Below are positions 61,616-64,000 of a stretch of DNA of 64,000 nucleotides, in pieces. Location of the stretch: assembly GCF_008923185.1 (NCBI RefSeq), contig NZ_WBMT01000001.1, forward strand, positions 62,001 through 126,000, written 5' to 3'. The position numbers were made by a program, and so were the translations under genes. The stretch's first letter is position 1. Every line of letters begins with the position of its first letter. Origin of the DNA: Actinomadura rudentiformis. Lineage in GTDB: Bacteria; Actinomycetota; Actinomycetes; Streptosporangiales; Streptosporangiaceae. The notes under the pieces were generated by a model. The model saw nothing but the letters and a program-made list of their open reading frames with translations, searched no databases and had not been told where the DNA came from.

Positions 61616-62191
61616 ATGACGATGACCGTCACCGACCGCCCTGCCGTAAGGTCGCGCCGGGCCATGCCGCGTCCGCATCTGGTGGCGCCGGTGCCGTTGA
61701 CCGAGTCGGTCGCGGCGCGTTATGTGTGGGCGATCGCGAGGCTTTCGCTGGCGTGGGTGTTTGTGTGGGCGTTCTTGGACAAGACCTTTGGGCTTGGGCA
61801 CGAGACTCCGGCCGCGCGGGCGTGGATCGAGGGCGGGAGCCCGACCGAGGGGTTTTTGAAGAACGCGCCGGCCGGTCCGTTCGAGGGCTTCTACAAGGAC
61901 CTGGCCGGGCTGGCCTGGGCCGACTGGTTGTTCATGATCGGCCTGGCGGGCATCGGCGTGGCGCTGGCTTTGGGCATCGGCATGCGGATCGCCGCCGCGA
62001 GCGGCGCGCTGCTGCTGGTCCTGATGTGGACCGCCGTGCTGCCCCCGGAGAACAACGTGTTCATGGACGACCACCTGGTCTACGCCATCGTGCTCATCGG
62101 CCTGGCCATGGTCAGCGCCGGACACACCCTGGGATTCGGCCGCCGCTGGAGCAAGACTGAACTCGTCCAGCGCTTCCCGATCCTCAAGTAG
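61616..62191 (+). CDS. DoxX-like membrane protein
   Basis: I start at MTMTVTDRPAVRSRRAMPRP (191 aa) after GGAGAGAGG. Four hydrophobic segments are seen: LSLAWVFVWAFLDKTFGLGH, DWLFMIGLAGIGVALALGIG, ASGALLLVLMWTAVLPPENN, LVYAIVLIGLAMVSAGHTLG. The WVFVWAFLDKTFGLG and PPENN motifs match DoxX-like proteins of actinomycetes, often linked to redox or nitric-oxide stress. It precedes OsmC-like and universal stress genes. Confidence 0.82.
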   Translation: MTMTVTDRPAVRSRRAMPRPHLVAPVPLTESVAARYVWAIARLSLAWVFVWAFLDKTFGLGHETPAARAWIEGGSPTEGFLKNAPAGPFEGFYKDLAGLAWADWLFMIGLAGIGVALALGIGMRIAAASGALLLVLMWTAVLPPENNVFMDDHLVYAIVLIGLAMVSAGHTLGFGRRWSKTELVQRFPILK

Positions 62192-62315
62192 TCCACCGCC
62201 ACGCGGAGTGCGGGACCGGAGCATGGCTCTGGCCCCGCACTCGCACGTTCGGCGCCAGCGTTCATGCACCAGCCCCTTTTGTGCCCGCCGCGGAGGGCCG
62301 TGTGCCCCTTCCTAC

Positions 62316-62333
62316 TAGGACTTTTGGCCCTAA
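62316..62333. promoter_or_regulatory. DevR/DosR-like box
   Basis: TAGGACTTTTGGCCCTAA fits the mycobacterial DosR consensus core GGGACTTTNGGCCC at 13 of 14 positions. It lies about 86 bp upstream of the OsmC-like start, in the gap after the DoxX-like gene. Hypoxia/NO-responsive genes such as universal stress proteins are typical DosR targets. No DevR or DevS gene is in the window. Confidence 0.6.
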
Positions 62334-62418
62334 CGCCTGCTCTCGGATCCCGCGACGCTGGAGGCAGCGAGAACGGGGAAGTCCGCCGCTGTGCGGCGCC
62401 GGGGGAGGGAGGACGGGG

Positions 62419-63036
62419 ATGGACGACATCAAGGTGATCTGTCGTCAGGACGACGTGTTCGTGATCCTCGTCCGTGATCACGTGATCCACGTCGATCAGC
62501 CGTACTCGGATGGCGGCCACGACGCAGCGCCGAAGCCCGTCGAGCTGTTCGTGGCGAGCTTGGCCGCGTGCGCCGCGTACAACCAGAGGCGTCACCTCAA
62601 GCGCCGCGGGATGCCCGCCGACGGGCTGGAGGTGACCTCGACCTTCGTCATGAGCGATGTGCGCCCCGCGCGGGCGACCCGCGTCGACCTGTGCGTTCGC
62701 CCGCCCGCTGGGCTGCCGGAGACCAGACTCGACGGCCTTTATGAGGCCATGGAGCAGTGCACCTTGCGCAACTTGATCGTCCGATGGGAGCAATCATGGT
62801 CATGTATCCCTATGTCCTGGTCGGCTACGACGGCATGGTGGAGAGCGACCGGGCGCTGCAGTGGGCGGCCGAAGAGGCCCGCCTGCGCCGGCTGGAACTG
62901 GTCGTCTGCCACTGCTGGCGCTGGCCGTACCCGATCAGCCATGTCGACCATGACATCGAGAGGACCGTCCAGCGTATGGGCGAGCATCTTCTCGACCATG
63001 GTGCCGATCGCGCCGCGCACCTCGCGCCCACGGTGA
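62419..63036 (+). CDS. OsmC-family protein with out-of-frame, overlapping tail
   Basis: The start MDDIKVICRQDDVFVILVRD follows GGGAGGGAGG. The OsmC fold is recognisable to residue ~120: PYSDGGHDAAPKPVELFVAS, LAACAAYNQRRHLKRRGM and EAMEQCTLRN, with both redox Cys (in LAACAA and EQCTLRN). Normal proteins end within ~15 residues after the second Cys. Here the frame instead continues for about 80 residues through the start of the universal stress gene in a different frame, giving Arg/Trp-rich text. A small deletion probably removed the true end. The first ~120 residues may still fold. Confidence 0.7.
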   Translation: MDDIKVICRQDDVFVILVRDHVIHVDQPYSDGGHDAAPKPVELFVASLAACAAYNQRRHLKRRGMPADGLEVTSTFVMSDVRPARATRVDLCVRPPAGLPETRLDGLYEAMEQCTLRNLIVRWEQSWSCIPMSWSATTAWWRATGRCSGRPKRPACAGWNWSSATAGAGRTRSAMSTMTSRGPSSVWASIFSTMVPIAPRTSRPR

Positions 63037-63650
63037 AGGTGCGCAAGCGGTTGATGGACGGGCCGGCATACGCGGCGCTGATGCACGAGTCATCTGAGGC
63101 CGAGCTCATCGTGGTCGGCTCGCATGAGCAGGACGAGCTTGCGGTGGGGTCCACCGCGTTGCGGTTGCCCGTCCGTTCGCGTCGTCCGGTGGTCGTGGTC
63201 CGTCAGGCGGCCTCCTCCTACGATCACGTCGTTGTCGGGGTCGACGGTTCGCCTGGCGCGGACGCGGCGCTGGCGTTCGCGTTCGAGGAGGCGGCGCTGC
63301 GCGGGTGGACGCTGGAGGCGGTGTACGGCTGCTGGGAACCGGGCGCGGTCGCCGAGTCCGAGCTGGCGCTGTTCGCCGACAGGGACGCGCTCACCCGGTC
63401 GTGCGGAGCCCGGCTGGAACGCGCCGTGGCGCCTTGGCGTGAGAAGTACCCGCAGGTGGAGGCGCGGACCTCGCTGATCATGGAAGGACCGCGCACGGCC
63501 CTGCTCAACGCGGCCGCGGCCGCCTCCCTGGTGGTCGTGGGCGATCGCGGGACGGGGAACGTGGATCCGCTCCTGCTCGGGGCGACCAGCTCGGCGCTGC
63601 TTCATCACGCGCCCTGCACCGTGGCCGTCGTCCACGATCCCCAGCGCTGA
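62796..63650 (+). CDS. Universal stress protein with two UspA domains
   Basis: I start at MVMYPYVLVGYDGMVESDRA, five bases after GGGAG (284 aa). Two tandem UspA domains are present (~4-138 and ~142-282). The second has a canonical ATP-binding loop GDRGTGNVDPLLLGATSSAL; the first has GSHEQDELAVGSTALRL, a looser version. Such double-domain proteins are typical of actinobacterial dormancy/hypoxia regulons. The OsmC reading frame overlaps its first 241 bases in another frame. Confidence 0.92.
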   Translation: MVMYPYVLVGYDGMVESDRALQWAAEEARLRRLELVVCHCWRWPYPISHVDHDIERTVQRMGEHLLDHGADRAAHLAPTVKVRKRLMDGPAYAALMHESSEAELIVVGSHEQDELAVGSTALRLPVRSRRPVVVVRQAASSYDHVVVGVDGSPGADAALAFAFEEAALRGWTLEAVYGCWEPGAVAESELALFADRDALTRSCGARLERAVAPWREKYPQVEARTSLIMEGPRTALLNAAAAASLVVVGDRGTGNVDPLLLGATSSALLHHAPCTVAVVHDPQR

Positions 63651-63767
63651 TCCGACTCCCAAGCGGCGAACACGGTGCGCGCCGTGGCCAGGGAACTGGC
63701 GCGTGACTGGCGACTGAGTAGGGCATCGGCAGTTGTTCAGTGTCTTCGTCGGTCGCCCGCCTGGTGA

Positions 63768-64000
63768 TCAGTTTGTTGAGCGTCGGTAGGTGGGCAGGGC
63801 GTGGAACAAACGGTCGGTTCCGAGACCGAAGGCTTGGAGGTCGTCGAGCAGGTCTGGCTTGACGCGCCCAGCGCGAAACCGTGCCCTGGCTGGTGACTTT
63901 GGCACGCAGGCCTTCCAGAGCGTCCAGAGCGGTGATGTCGACCTCGACGTCCGGCTCCGTGGGCGTAGCGGTCGAATCCCGTGACCGGCGGTCCGGCTAG
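63768..64000 (-). pseudogene. SulP anion transporter, C-terminal STAS end, frameshifted and cut by window edge
   Basis: The minus strand from the window edge reads VEVDITALDALEGLRAKVTS and QG, then in another frame RVKPDLLDDLQAFGLGTDRL and FHALPTYRRSTN stop. This is the end of the cytosolic STAS domain of SulP-family sulfate/bicarbonate transporters. A frame change between the two parts breaks it. The membrane domain would lie beyond the window. Confidence 0.65.

Noticed and set aside
1..64000. tRNA, rRNA and CRISPR arrays
   Set aside because: I looked for clover-leaf TTCGAATCC-type ends, rRNA motifs and regularly spaced repeats and saw none.

Overview
The window is GC-rich DNA with GTG/ATG starts, strong AGGAGG ribosome sites and many actinobacterial families (DUF6230/DUF6114 pair, DUF5990, HxlR, PPOX-type split barrels, DesK-like kinase, actinobacterial c-di-AMP leader). 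A filamentous actinomycete is the best guess (Streptosporangiales or Streptomyces-like; inferred from family content, not from a marker gene). Frequent frameshifted gene relics and transposon/integrase scraps suggest an accessory part of the chromosome, such as an arm.

Layout. 0.6-9 kb: a minus-strand operon of a 41-aa peptide gene, an NfeD-like OB-fold membrane protein, a flotillin and a 1679-aa AAA+/DUF3686 ATPase. 9.4-19.1 kb: a CBS protein divergent from an ArsB/NhaD-type permease, three STAS anti-sigma-antagonist genes, a two-component pair and a SpoIIE-type phosphatase; a near-identical 26-nt leader element precedes both the permease and the first STAS gene. 19.3-31.8 kb: NmrA-like reductase, epoxide hydrolase, a MacB/FtsX-type ABC exporter behind a 26-codon leader peptide, three split-barrel (PPOX) flavin/F420 proteins, LysR and HxlR regulators, a secreted Asp-box protein and a RibD-type reductase. 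31.9-39 kb: IS21 and integrase scraps mixed with hypothetical, SUKH-like and ankyrin proteins (an immunity-type neighbourhood). 39.6-44.2 kb: lytic transglycosylase, then a terpenoid pair (squalene/phytoene synthase and polyprenyl diphosphate synthase) followed by DUF6230 and DUF6114 membrane proteins. 44.3-48.7 kb: decayed GNAT and multicopper oxidase genes, an alpha/beta hydrolase, a c-di-AMP riboswitch before a CHAP-domain wall protein, a membrane-anchored hypothetical protein behind a GC-rich operator, and a MarR regulator. 48.9-59.6 kb: TetR/FAD monooxygenase pair, DsbA-VKOR disulfide operon, TIMP-like protein, ArsR-CDF metal efflux operon, relics, DUF5990, CopC-like protein and a BlaI/M56 regulator-protease pair. 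60-64 kb: SRPBCC protein, DoxX-like membrane protein, OsmC-like and universal stress proteins behind a DevR/DosR-like box, and a frameshifted SulP tail at the edge.

How parts may work together (inference). The STAS proteins and the phosphatase look like one arm of a sigma-factor partner-switching network whose kinase is not in the window. Matching BlaI-type operators in front of the DsbA-VKOR operon and in the CopC/BlaI intergenic region suggest one envelope-stress or copper-responsive regulon. The MacB-like exporter appears translationally coupled to its leader peptide through a hairpin that masks its ribosome site. The conserved leader at 9.9 and 11.7 kb matches no riboswitch class I can recall and is the best candidate for something undescribed.
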